A DNA stretch of 37,656 bases from an uncultured Collinsella sp. (GTDB lineage: Bacteria; Actinomycetota; Coriobacteriia; Coriobacteriales; Coriobacteriaceae), in the NCBI GenBank assembly GCA_900759045.1, contig CAAETU010000067.1:1-37656 (forward strand), in the 5' to 3' direction. The notes beneath the pieces are model-generated. The model was not told the DNA's origin and searched no databases. It was given only the letters and a program-made list of their open reading frames with translations. This document shows positions 1 to 7,675 of this stretch, piece by piece. Position 1 is the first letter of the stretch. The number at the start of each line of letters is the position of its first letter. The translations under genes and the position numbers were made by a program.

Positions 1-2
1 AC

Positions 3-194
3 GAGATGTTGGTTCGCCAGTGGAAGGGCAAGGACACCTGTTGGTGGGAACGAACGGCGAGTCCTGACACATCGGAGAGCGAAGGCACACTCTATATGAA
101 TCGCGTGGGACACGACGGCGACGCCTTTGCGTACGCCACGCCTGCGGAAAAGCCAAACAAGCGAACCTGCGTGATCCCCGGGTTCTGCATCTAG
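3..194 (+). CDS. C-terminal fragment of a DUF6273-like protein (5' end outside window)
   Basis: The reading frame is open from the window edge to TAG at 192-194, so this is probably the 3' end of a longer gene; a short ORF from the ATG at position 6 is the alternative. The tail has WWERTASPD, then a Tyr/Gly-rich stretch, then a closing CVIPGFCI. This follows the WWLRSP...GVRPAFxI pattern that ends DUF6273 domains, found in secreted or cell-surface proteins of gut Firmicutes and Actinobacteria. Function is unknown. The gene stops 42 bases before the first 59-bp repeat unit. The family call rests on motif memory only. Confidence 0.5.
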   Translation, partial: EMLVRQWKGKDTCWWERTASPDTSESEGTLYMNRVGHDGDAFAYATPAEKPNKRTCVIPGFCI

Positions 195-235
195 GCAGCG
201 GGCGTCTTGCCGTGACGGGACCCCACCCCGGCAAT

Positions 236-616
236 TGTCTTGATCTGTAACAGTTAGAACCCAAAAACCGGTCTAGTTGTTACAGATCGAGACAAAACCC
301 CAGCCCCGCGAGACAACATCTCAATCTGTAACAGTAAGGGGTTAAAAACCTCTCTAGATGTTACAGATCAAGACATTTGAGTTGACCCCGGGCAGTCTGT
401 CTCAATCTGTAACAGTTAGAGGTCATATTTCCCGCCAGATGTTACAGATTGAGACATTGAGTTTCCTGCCAACTGTTTGTCTTGATCTGTAACAAATACT
501 CGGTAAAACGGGGTCTAGTTGTTACAGATCGAGACGTTAGTTTTCGGCTGAAATATTTGTCTAAATCTGTAACAGCTATGGTTCAAAAACCGGTCCAGAC
601 GTTACAGATTGAGATG
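236..616. repeat. Cluster 1 of the 59-bp palindromic repeat: five units
   Basis: Units lie at 236-294, 317-375, 398-456, 478-536 and 558-616. Each is exactly 59 bp and unit starts are 81, 81, 80 and 80 bp apart. Each unit has a left arm close to TGTCTCGATCTGTAACA, a variable centre of about 25 bp, and the reverse complement of the arm. Centres and the 21-22 bp gaps between units differ from one another. A lone half-arm (ctcatctgtaa) follows at 651-661. No T-run follows the hairpins, so they do not look like intrinsic terminators. The cluster fills the space between the DUF6273-like tail and the copA promoter. Confidence 0.93.
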
Positions 617-688
617 TTTGGCAGAGACGGTCACCGATTGAGCAGCCACCCTCATCTGTAATGAAAAGTCACACATTCCAACTATTAC

Positions 689-719
689 TGGACACCCCCA
701 GGGGGTATGGGTGTATAGT
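689..719 (+). promoter_or_regulatory. copA promoter with CsoR-like operator
   Basis: The palindrome ACCCCCAGGGGGT (694-706) is followed by a T-A-T and matches the G/C-tract, TA-flanked style of CsoR operators. It sits between a possible -35 (TGGACA, 689-694) and a possible -10 (TATAGT, 714-719), with a 19-bp spacer. A bound repressor would block RNA polymerase. CsoR is encoded 3 kb downstream. The 19-bp spacer is also typical of MerR-family promoters such as CueR, but no MerR gene is visible here. Confidence 0.7.
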
Positions 720-766
720 ATCGGCAGGTTAACAATTTCAACACCGAACCACAGAAAGGAGAAGCC

Positions 767-3109
767 ATGGCTCAAGATAAGTTCGACGTGGGTGGCATGA
801 CATGCGCCGCCTGCCAGGCGCACGTGGACCGTGCCGTGAGCAAGCTCGACGGCGTCCAAAGCGTCGCCGTCAACCTACTCGCCGGTTCCATGATGGTCGA
901 CTACGACCCCGCGCAGGTCTCCCCCGACGATATCTGCACCGCCGTCGACCACGCGGGCTACTCGGCCTCACCCGTCGACGCAGGCACCGGTGCCGCCGGC
1001 TCAAACGGCAGCACACAAGTCAGGTCCGGCGCCGCCCATATGGAGTCGCCGACCAAAAAGTTGGAGGCCGCCGCCTCTGCCATGCGCACCCGCCTCATCA
1101 TCTCGATCGTATTCCTCATCCCACTGTTCTACATAGGCATGGGGCACATGCTCGGCTGGCCGCTGCCCGGCATTTTCACCGACCATACCCATAGCATGAC
1201 GCTCGCCCTCACCGAGCTCGTCCTGCTCATCCCCATCGTCTATGTCAACGACGCGTACTTTATCAATGGGTTTAAATCGCTCGCGCACGGCGCGCCCACC
1301 ATGGACGCCCTTATTGCCGTGGGCGCGACCGCTTCCGTCGCCTGGTCGCTCTACGCCATGTTCATCATGGCCGACCAGCTAGCCGCGGGTCAGGTCCACG
1401 AGGCCATGATGACGAGCATGGACAACCTGTATTTTGAGAGCGCAGGTACGATCTTATCGCTCGTCACCGTGGGCAAATACCTCGAGACGCGCAGCAAGTC
1501 CAAAACCGGCGGCGCTATCGAGGCGCTCATCGACTTGGCACCCAAGACCGCGACCGTCGTGGCGGAAGACGGCAGCGAGACCACCGTCGACGTCGACAGC
1601 ATCCTTCCCGGCCAGGTCCTGCGCGTACGCCCCGGCGAGTCCATCCCCGTCGATGGCGTGGTGCTCGAGGGCAGCTCGGCCGTGGACGAGAGCGCGCTCA
1701 CCGGCGAGTCCATCCCCGTGGAAAAGACCGCCGGCGACACCGTCAACGCCGCCACGGTCAACCGCACCGGCTCGTTTACCTTCCGCGCCACGCGTGTGGG
1801 CGCCGACACGTCGCTTGCCAAGATTATCCAACTCGTTGAGGACGCCAATGCCACCAAGGCGCCCATTGCTCGACTGGCCGACAAGGTCGCCGGGGTGTTC
1901 GTGCCCGTGGTGTTCGTGATCTCGGCTGTGACCTTTGCGGTGTGGATGGCACTGACCGGCAGCATAAACGAGGCGCTCACCTCCGCCGTGGCCGTGCTGG
2001 TGATCAGCTGTCCGTGCGCATTGGGTCTGGCCACGCCCGTCGCCATTATGGTCGGCACCGGCAAGGGCGCCGAGATGGGCATTCTGTTCAAGAGCGCCGA
2101 GTCGCTGGAGAATCTGCGCAGCGTGGGCACCGTGGTGCTCGATAAGACGGGAACGGTCACTCGCGGCAAGCCTGCCGTGACCGATATCGTGGTAGCCACG
2201 CGCGCCGACGGATCGCCCGCCATGAGCGAAAAGGCGCTGCTCAAGCTGGCCGCCGCGCTGGAGCGATCAAGCGAGCACCCGCTGGCCGAGGCGATTATGG
2301 CCGAGTGCGAGACACGCGGGATCGTCGCGCGCATGGTCGAGGACTTTGCGGCCGTGCCCGGACGAGGCGTTACGGCGCGCGAAGGGCAAAACGCCATTGC
2401 AGCCGGCAACGTACGCCTGATGGACGAGCTGGGCGTTACCGTGCCCACGGGTCTTGCCGAGCAATTTGCCGCCGAGGGCAAGACGCCGCTGTTCTTTGCC
2501 AAGAACGGCGAGCTTGCCGGTACCATCGCCGTGGCCGACGAGGTCAAAGAGACGAGCGCCGGGGCCATCGCCGCACTGCGCTCGCTTGGCGTCGACGTGC
2601 GCATGCTCACCGGCGACAACCGCGTGACGGCCGAGGCCATCGCCCGCCGCGTGGGGCTGAGCAGCGAACAGGTCATCGCCGACGTCCTCCCCGCCGACAA
2701 GGAACGCCACGTGCGCGAGCTGCAGGATGCGGGCGGCAAGGTCGCCATGGTGGGCGACGGCATCAACGACTCCCCCGCCCTGGCGCGCGCCGACGTGGGC
2801 CTTGCCATCGGCACCGGCGCCGACATCGCCAAGGATGGCGCCGACGTGGTACTCATGCGCAGCGACCTCATGGACGTCGCCCGCGCCATCGAGCTTTCGC
2901 GCGCCACGATCCGCAACATCAAGCAGGACCTGTTCTGGGCGCTGTTCTACAACGGCATCGGCATTCCGCTGGCGGCGGGCGTGTTCTTCCCCCTCACCGG
3001 TTGGCAACTCTCGCCGATGTTTGGCGCCGCGGCGATGAGCCTGTCGAGTGTCTGCGTCGTAAGCAATGCGCTGCGCTTAAAATCCTTTAAGCCAAAAGTG
3101 GCAAAATAG
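767..3109 (+). CDS. copA: Copper-exporting P1B-type ATPase CopA
   Basis: A 780-residue heavy-metal P-type ATPase that should pump Cu(I) out of the cytoplasm using ATP. One N-terminal metal-binding (HMA) domain carries GGMTCAAC (Cys13 and Cys16). TGES, the actuator loop, lies near residue 311. The metal-translocating CPC lies near 414-416 in a membrane helix. The phosphorylated Asp of DKTGT is near 459 and GDGIND near 663. Length and domain order are normal for bacterial CopA. The start follows a clear AGGAG. It is the first gene of a copper module with copZ and csoR, and a CsoR-like operator overlaps its promoter. CPC with a GMTCAAC-type HMA favours copper or silver over zinc or cadmium. Confidence 0.95.
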   Translation: MAQDKFDVGGMTCAACQAHVDRAVSKLDGVQSVAVNLLAGSMMVDYDPAQVSPDDICTAVDHAGYSASPVDAGTGAAGSNGSTQVRSGAAHMESPTKKLEAAASAMRTRLIISIVFLIPLFYIGMGHMLGWPLPGIFTDHTHSMTLALTELVLLIPIVYVNDAYFINGFKSLAHGAPTMDALIAVGATASVAWSLYAMFIMADQLAAGQVHEAMMTSMDNLYFESAGTILSLVTVGKYLETRSKSKTGGAIEALIDLAPKTATVVAEDGSETTVDVDSILPGQVLRVRPGESIPVDGVVLEGSSAVDESALTGESIPVEKTAGDTVNAATVNRTGSFTFRATRVGADTSLAKIIQLVEDANATKAPIARLADKVAGVFVPVVFVISAVTFAVWMALTGSINEALTSAVAVLVISCPCALGLATPVAIMVGTGKGAEMGILFKSAESLENLRSVGTVVLDKTGTVTRGKPAVTDIVVATRADGSPAMSEKALLKLAAALERSSEHPLAEAIMAECETRGIVARMVEDFAAVPGRGVTAREGQNAIAAGNVRLMDELGVTVPTGLAEQFAAEGKTPLFFAKNGELAGTIAVADEVKETSAGAIAALRSLGVDVRMLTGDNRVTAEAIARRVGLSSEQVIADVLPADKERHVRELQDAGGKVAMVGDGINDSPALARADVGLAIGTGADIAKDGADVVLMRSDLMDVARAIELSRATIRNIKQDLFWALFYNGIGIPLAAGVFFPLTGWQLSPMFGAAAMSLSSVCVVSNALRLKSFKPKVAK

Positions 3110-3256
3110 GCTCACCATTAAGTCCATCTAGAACGGGTTTTCCAGACGCCCGAGATTGACCCGAAAGAGGAGCGACGCGCACTTTGGTACGCGAGCGACG
3201 GCTTGAAGGTCAAGGTCGGGTGCCTGGGAAAGCCGACACAACAGGGAGGAATACCC

Positions 3257-3478
3257 ATGCGTTACACAATCAAGACTTCCGGCCTCATGTGCGGCCATTG
3301 CGACGCCACCGTCGAGACGGCGTTGCTCAACGTGGCCGGCGTGACCGACGCCGACGCCGATCACGAGACCCAGACCGTCCAGGTGGAGTGCGCCGACACC
3401 GTGACCGTCGAGCAGCTCACCGCCGCTGTCGAGGGCGCCGGCGAGAAGTTCCACGCCCTTTCGGTGACCGCAGCGTAG
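3257..3478 (+). CDS. copZ: CopZ-like copper chaperone (HMA domain)
   Basis: A 73-residue single-domain HMA protein with the metal-binding motif MCGHC (Cys12 and Cys15). Proteins of this size bind Cu(I) and hand it to CopA and to the CsoR sensor. The start was set at 3257 because GGGAGGA lies six bases upstream; an in-frame start at 3203 would add 18 residues not expected in this family and has no good ribosome site. It is 147 bp downstream of copA on the same strand and is probably co-regulated by copper. A mercury- or zinc-binding role for the same fold cannot be excluded from sequence alone. Confidence 0.9.
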   Translation: MRYTIKTSGLMCGHCDATVETALLNVAGVTDADADHETQTVQVECADTVTVEQLTAAVEGAGEKFHALSVTAA

Positions 3479-3504
3479 CAGGCGCTGCCTACTCCATCCT
3501 CAGA

Positions 3505-3571
3505 AGTTGCGGTGAAATACGGACTGTTGAGCCGCCCTAGGCCTTTAAACAGTCCGTATTTCACCGCAACT
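3505..3571. repeat. 67-bp perfect palindrome, copy 1 (GTTGCGGTGAAAT family)
   Basis: Two perfect 24-bp arms, 3505-3528 and 3548-3571, flank a 19-bp loop. The arm begins AGTTGCGGTGAAATACGG. A diverged copy of the same total length lies at 17936-18002. It occupies the gap between copZ and csoR and would fold into a very stable hairpin in RNA from either strand. No T-run follows it. Confidence 0.9.
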
Positions 3572-3613
3572 GACGGGGGCATCCGGAAGATCGACCAGAA
3601 ACGAGGACCCGCC

Positions 3614-3886
3614 ATGATGGCAGACCATAAATCGGTAACCCGCATGCTCAAGACGGCACGTGGTCAGATCGACGGCATCCTGCGGATGGTCGAGGAGGAC
3701 CGCTACTGCGTCGATATTTCCACGCAGCTCATGGCAACGCAGGCGCTCATCGCGCGCATCAACGCCGATGTGCTCAAGGCTCACATTGAGGGTTGTGTGA
3801 CTTCGGCAATTGAATCGGGCGATGAGGAACTCAAGGCCACCAAGCTCGCCGAGATCGAGCGCGTCGTCGACAAACTCGCCAAGTAA
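3614..3886 (+). CDS. csoR: Copper-sensing repressor CsoR
   Basis: A 90-residue all-helical DUF156/CsoR-family repressor. The copper-ligand triad is visible: Cys32 (RYC), then His57 and Cys61 in HIEGC. This is the Cys-His-Cys pattern of true CsoR rather than the nickel or formaldehyde sensors of the family. Copper binding releases DNA and de-represses copA and copZ. An upstream in-frame ATG at 3512 lies inside the 67-bp palindrome and was rejected; ATG 3614, with a modest GAGGA upstream, gives the usual family length. Placing the sensor last in the module suggests autoregulation through the copA operator or its own promoter. Confidence 0.93.
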   Translation: MMADHKSVTRMLKTARGQIDGILRMVEEDRYCVDISTQLMATQALIARINADVLKAHIEGCVTSAIESGDEELKATKLAEIERVVDKLAK

Positions 3887-3977
3887 TTGGTGCGATGGGG
3901 ACAGACCGCTTTGCACCATCTTGGTGCATCGGGGACAGGTACGTTTGCACCACATTGGTGCAGATTAACCTGTCCCC
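3887..3977. repeat. Tandem 34-bp repeat with nested palindromes (TTGGTGC / GGGGACAGGT family)
   Basis: The motif TTGGTGC recurs at 3887, 3921 and 3955, a 34-bp period. The first two units read TTGGTGC, a GGGGACAG block, then TTTGCACCA. GGGGACAGGT (3931-3940) pairs with ACCTGTCCCC (3968-3977), and TGCACCA (3946-3952) pairs with TGGTGCA (3956-3962), giving nested stems. A related element with the same TTGGTGCA and GGGAC blocks is at 33906-33972. It starts at the stop codon of csoR. Confidence 0.85.
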
Positions 3978-4032
3978 TTTGCTCTAAATCGGGTATAAAG
4001 GCGTGCAGCATATCGAACGAAAGGCAATTTGC

Positions 4033-4506
4033 ATGAATGACTTTATGAAGGGCCGCAATGGCGCTGACGAGCTCACCATCGTGATGGGTTTTGCCGGCAT
4101 CGTCATCGCGATGATCGGATCGATAGCCCGCATCCAGTGGCTCAGCTGGATTGCCATCGCCGTAATCGTGATTGGCGTGCTGCGCGGCCTGTCCAAAAAT
4201 ATCGATGCACGTCGCAAGGAGAACGAGGTCTTTGTCGCCACGACCGCCAATGTTCCCGGCTTGGGCAAGTTCGTCGCTAGCTTGGGCGGCGGCGCTGCAG
4301 CGGCCAGCACCTCACGCGCAGCCGGCACCAGCAAGGAAGACTTTGAGCGTGCCAAGCGCACGGCCAAGAAAATGTGGAAGGGTCGCAAGACCACGGCATA
4401 CCTCAAGTGCCCTAGCTGCGGTCAGATGCTGTCCGTCCCCAAGGGCAAGGGCAAGATCCGCGTCACCTGCCCCAAGTGTCACGCCAAGATGGAAACCCGC
4501 TCCTAG
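4033..4506 (+). CDS. Small membrane protein with C-terminal zinc ribbon
   Basis: A 157-residue protein of unknown function. Two hydrophobic segments near residues 13-30 and 32-52 should anchor it in the membrane. A basic, Ala/Ser-rich linker follows. The C-terminus has paired knuckles, CPSCG and CPKCH about 22 residues apart, forming a zinc ribbon that is probably cytoplasmic. The start at 4033 has AAAGG upstream; an in-frame ATG at 4003 lacks one. It stands alone between the csoR-linked repeats and a bidirectional terminator. Similar short TM-plus-zinc-ribbon proteins are common in Coriobacteriia, with no assigned role. Confidence 0.8.
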   Translation: MNDFMKGRNGADELTIVMGFAGIVIAMIGSIARIQWLSWIAIAVIVIGVLRGLSKNIDARRKENEVFVATTANVPGLGKFVASLGGGAAAASTSRAAGTSKEDFERAKRTAKKMWKGRKTTAYLKCPSCGQMLSVPKGKGKIRVTCPKCHAKMETRS

Positions 4507-4567
4507 CGCCCGCACATGGGACAAATGCATCAGAAGTGTTTGTCCTGCATCTTACATATTTGTCGAT

Positions 4568-4605
4568 AAAAAAGCCGAGGCCTCATGTTGAGACCTCGGC
4601 TTTTT
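4568..4605. terminator. Bidirectional intrinsic terminator
   Basis: The stem GCCGAGG (4574-4580) pairs with CCTCGGC (4594-4600) and extends through CTCA/TGAG. It is flanked by six A on the left and five T on the right, so it can terminate both the zinc-ribbon gene (+) and the amidohydrolase gene (-), which converge here. Confidence 0.92.
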
Positions 4606-4658
4606 GCATGGGGCGACAGCATGCGACGGTGAAGCCGTCGTTTCCGTCACACCAGCGC

Positions 4659-6029
4659 TTACGCTACGCCATCGCGGGCAAGCTCCTCGGCCAGCGCCTC
4701 AGCGGGCATGGCCATAATCGCATCGAGCTCGGCATCCACCTCGGGAATGCGCTTCACCTTGAGCTTGCGCACCAGGTCACCGCGGCACATCACATGCATC
4801 GGTTCACGCAACACCGCCAGGTCGTCCAGAGGGCTCTCGCGCGTCACCAGAATATCGGCCGCCTTGCCACACTCGATTGTGCCGGTCTCGCCACCCAGGC
4901 CCAGTAGCTCGGCATTGACCTGCGTGGCCGTATGCAGCGCGAAGGCGTTGCTCACGCCGACATACTTGGCAAAATAGGCCACCTCGCGCCACATGTCGTA
5001 CTGGGTCACGAACGGGCAGCTCGAATCCGTGCCTAGGCCCACCTTAACGCCAACTTCCAGTGCGGCACGAGCACTCTCGATGATGCCCAAGCATACGATG
5101 TCGCCGTTCTTCTTTTGCGTATCGGTCGAATGGGTCTTTTTCGGGTCGAGCAATACAAACGGCAGCGCCGGGCTGATGGTGCAGGTAACGCTGGGCGCAC
5201 GGCCTTCAAGCTGCGTGCCCGCGGCGCCACGGTACAGCTCCAGAATCTCGGGCGTCAACGGAGCGCCGTGCTCAATCGTGTCGACGCCGGCCTGAAGCGC
5301 GGCCTTCACACCTTCGGTGCTCTCGACATGGGCCATGACCGGAAGACCCATATCGTGTGCCGCCTTGCACACCGCTGCGGCAACCTCCACCGGCATACGC
5401 AGCACGCCCGGCTCGCCCACCTCAGTCGCATCGAACACGCCGCCCGTTACGAACAGCTTAATGACGTCGGCACCGCGCGCATACAGGTCGCGCACTTGTT
5501 CGGCTGCCTCGGCGGGACTGTTAGCCACCTGGGCGAACAAGCCAGCACCATGGCCGCCCGGCACCGTGACGCCCGTTCCCGGTGCCACCAGGCGAGGACC
5601 TTGATACTTACCGGCATCGATAGCATCGCGCACGGCAAGATCGGCAAACAGCGGGTCGCCCGCGCCGCGCACCGTAGTCACGCCACTTGCCAGCTGCTGC
5701 TGGGCGCTACCTTTGAGGATATGGCGCACGATGGCGCGCCCCACGGGATTATCGAGCTTCTTCATCAGCGCACCCGCATCGCCCGCCGAAACCGGCTTGC
5801 CCGAGCCGCACAGATGCACATGCATATTGATGAGACCTGGCATGAGATACGCCCCTGCCAGGTCGATGACCTCGGCACCTGCAGGCGCCTGCGCCACAGC
5901 ACTCGGCCCCATCCACGTGATGAGACCGCGCTCAACGGCCACGGCCATGTCGGGCTGCGGCTCCATATGTTCCGAACCATCCAGGACGGTCGCATTGATA
6001 AACAACGTGGAACGATCGGCAGACGCCAT
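4659..6029 (-). CDS. Metal-dependent amidohydrolase
   Basis: A 456-residue amidohydrolase-superfamily enzyme (imidazolonepropionase/Xaa-Pro dipeptidase-like group). Visible metal and active-site motifs are MPGLINMHVHL (the HxH pair), DVIKLFVTGG (carboxylated Lys candidate), VMAHVES, DTIEHG and the late Asp in GTDSS. Enzymes of this subgroup hydrolyse cyclic amides or N-acyl amino acids and dipeptides; the substrate cannot be read from the sequence. The start at 6029 follows GGGGAGGAG; upstream in-frame ATGs lack a site. It is monocistronic, ends at a bidirectional terminator, and has repeat cluster 2 upstream. Confidence 0.88.
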   Translation of the reverse strand: MASADRSTLFINATVLDGSEHMEPQPDMAVAVERGLITWMGPSAVAQAPAGAEVIDLAGAYLMPGLINMHVHLCGSGKPVSAGDAGALMKKLDNPVGRAIVRHILKGSAQQQLASGVTTVRGAGDPLFADLAVRDAIDAGKYQGPRLVAPGTGVTVPGGHGAGLFAQVANSPAEAAEQVRDLYARGADVIKLFVTGGVFDATEVGEPGVLRMPVEVAAAVCKAAHDMGLPVMAHVESTEGVKAALQAGVDTIEHGAPLTPEILELYRGAAGTQLEGRAPSVTCTISPALPFVLLDPKKTHSTDTQKKNGDIVCLGIIESARAALEVGVKVGLGTDSSCPFVTQYDMWREVAYFAKYVGVSNAFALHTATQVNAELLGLGGETGTIECGKAADILVTRESPLDDLAVLREPMHVMCRGDLVRKLKVKRIPEVDAELDAIMAMPAEALAEELARDGVA

Positions 6030-6177
6030 ATCGAGCTCCTCCCCCTCAGAAAACTTGAACATCTGTCCATTATTATCCAGTGTAGCCCGATTGCCACAGA
6101 CATATCGGTTAACGGAGGGAAGAGGGGATGTGGGGGACGGAATACGCTGCAGTCCCACCCCAGCGACACCAGGGAAG

Positions 6178-6317
6178 TGTCTCGATCTGTAACAGATACA
6201 GGGTTGTTGGGCCCCTTGCTGTTACAGATCAAGACATTCGGTCGACGCTTCACCGGTTTGTCTCGATCTGTAACAGTTACGAGCTCAAATAACCTCTAAA
6301 CGTTACAGATTGAGACA
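6178..6317. repeat. Cluster 2 of the 59-bp palindromic repeat: two units
   Basis: Units lie at 6178-6236 and 6259-6317, starts 81 bp apart. The second unit closely resembles the last unit of cluster 3 (7582-7640): both share the left-arm extension CAGTTACG and the right part AAACGTTACAGATTGAGACA. The cluster ends 7 bases before the stop codon of the DUF559-like gene and begins about 150 bp upstream of the amidohydrolase start. Confidence 0.93.
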
Positions 6318-6324
6318 AAACCTC

Positions 6325-7395
6325 TCAGCGCCCATACCACTGACGTCTCCACTCCTCAGCCAAATCGGGCCGTCGCGGAATACCCGCCAACCTCATCTTC
6401 TCAACCAGCTTCCCCGGATTCTTGAGCTCATCAAACGTAAACCGAAGCACCTTGTGCCCGAGCATTGTCAGATGGGACTCCCGTTGACGTTCTGCCACGA
6501 ATGGGTCGACCGACTCCCAGCCCTCGCCGTTCTGCAAGGCATACTTCCCCTTTCCGTCGAGCTCGCCGATGACACACGTCCCGTTCTCGAGCCGCCAAAA
6601 ATAGTCGACGCGAAACACCTGGCTCGGATCGAGCGGGTCGCGAAACTCCACCTGCAGCTCCGGAACCGGAAAGCCGTACGCAATAAAGAACGCTCGGAAC
6701 CGAGACTCGCCGCCGTTTTCGGACAGCCCGTCCGCATACGACGCAATCACCTGTGCCCTGCGATACCCTCGCCTGCCCTCGCAATCGGCGCGGAGGCGCT
6801 CGCACAAATCCCCACGTGATACGTCTTTCACCCGCAGTGCAGAATCGGCAATCGCCAACCCGTAGGAGAACGGCGCACGCAGCAAGCAATCCTCCGCCGT
6901 GCGCCAAAACGACGTCACCCGCACGCCGTCGACGCGCTCGAGCGCGCCCGCAATCTGCGGACGCAACAACCTGCACCCGCCGCTCAACGTCACCGAACAG
7001 CAAGTCTTAACAAGGAAACGCGGCCCGAGCAGATCATTCGGCACCTCCAGACCCCATATCAGCGCGGCGTCATATCCCCAAAACGCCCAATCGGGATGAA
7101 ATTCCGCAAGCCCTTTGATAGTCCTCAGCGCTCGCTCCGCCGGCGTCAATGCATCCCAATCATGCTGAAAACAGAACAGGTACGGCTCGGGCTCCGCGAT
7201 ATCGTCGGTTCCAACATGGCGCCGTAGCCACATAAGCTCGGTATTGTCATGCGTTGCGAGCAGCGCACCTTGCTTGGCCGTCTCCGTGAGCCGCGCGAGC
7301 ATCCTATTCCGCGCCAACGTGTTGCGAGTCGCATGTTTGTGTTTGAGAACGGTATTAGACACTTTCATCACCACCACGTCAGACAAATGGACCAT
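6325..7395 (-). CDS. DUF559-like protein with nuclease-fold C-terminus
   Basis: A 356-residue protein. The C-terminal ~110 residues look like the DUF559/Vsr-type PD-(D/E)XK fold: ESRFRAFF, then FRVDYFW with a candidate catalytic Asp, then CVIGELDGKGKY with a candidate Glu, then the helix LTMLGHKVLRFTFDEL. The N-terminal ~200 residues include GYDAALIWGLEVP, reminiscent of AbiEi-type antitoxin proteins that often precede DUF559; that link is weaker. DNA binding or cleavage is inferred. ATG 7395 has GGAGG 11 bases upstream; TTG 7419 and ATG 7368 are alternatives. Clusters 2 and 3 of the 59-bp repeat lie 7 bp from its stop and 25 bp from its start. Confidence 0.6.
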   Translation of the reverse strand: MVHLSDVVVMKVSNTVLKHKHATRNTLARNRMLARLTETAKQGALLATHDNTELMWLRRHVGTDDIAEPEPYLFCFQHDWDALTPAERALRTIKGLAEFHPDWAFWGYDAALIWGLEVPNDLLGPRFLVKTCCSVTLSGGCRLLRPQIAGALERVDGVRVTSFWRTAEDCLLRAPFSYGLAIADSALRVKDVSRGDLCERLRADCEGRRGYRRAQVIASYADGLSENGGESRFRAFFIAYGFPVPELQVEFRDPLDPSQVFRVDYFWRLENGTCVIGELDGKGKYALQNGEGWESVDPFVAERQRESHLTMLGHKVLRFTFDELKNPGKLVEKMRLAGIPRRPDLAEEWRRQWYGR

Positions 7396-7420
7396 CGTCA
7401 CCGTTGCCTCCGCTGACAAA

Positions 7421-7640
7421 TGTCTTGATCTGTAACAGGAAGACAGTCTTTGAGCCTCTAGTTGTTACAGAACAAGATCTTTCGACACCGCGTCCAGCCT
7501 TTGTCTCAATCTTTAACAGGAAGGTCGAAATTGGGCCTGTAGATGTTACAGATCGAGACATTCTCCCAACCCGTTGCCGAACATCTCGATCTGTAACAGT
7601 TACGGGCCCAAACAGCCGCCAAACGTTACAGATTGAGACA
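7421..7640. repeat. Cluster 3 of the 59-bp palindromic repeat: three units
   Basis: Units lie at 7421-7479, 7502-7560 and 7582-7640, starts 81 and 80 bp apart. The right arm of the first unit (gttacagaacaagatc) and the left arm of the second (ATCTTTAAC) are the only two of all 30 arms that depart from the ATCTGTAAC core. The cluster starts 25 bp upstream of the DUF559-like start codon, so any promoter of that gene must lie within or beyond the array. Confidence 0.93.
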
Positions 7641-7675
7641 AAGTCAGGGCAGCAGGGCGACACCAGTCACATCCC

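Noticed and set aside
236..616. CRISPR array
   Set aside because: Repeats alternate in orientation, are palindromic over 59 bp, and no cas genes are near. Spacing is 80/81 bp, not a direct-repeat/spacer pattern.
6178..7640. Integron attC (59-base element) sites flanking gene cassettes
   Set aside because: Length and cassette-like flanking are suggestive, but the attC core motifs (RYYYAAC/GTTRRRY) do not fit the arms, units occur in tandem without cassettes between them, and no integrase is present.
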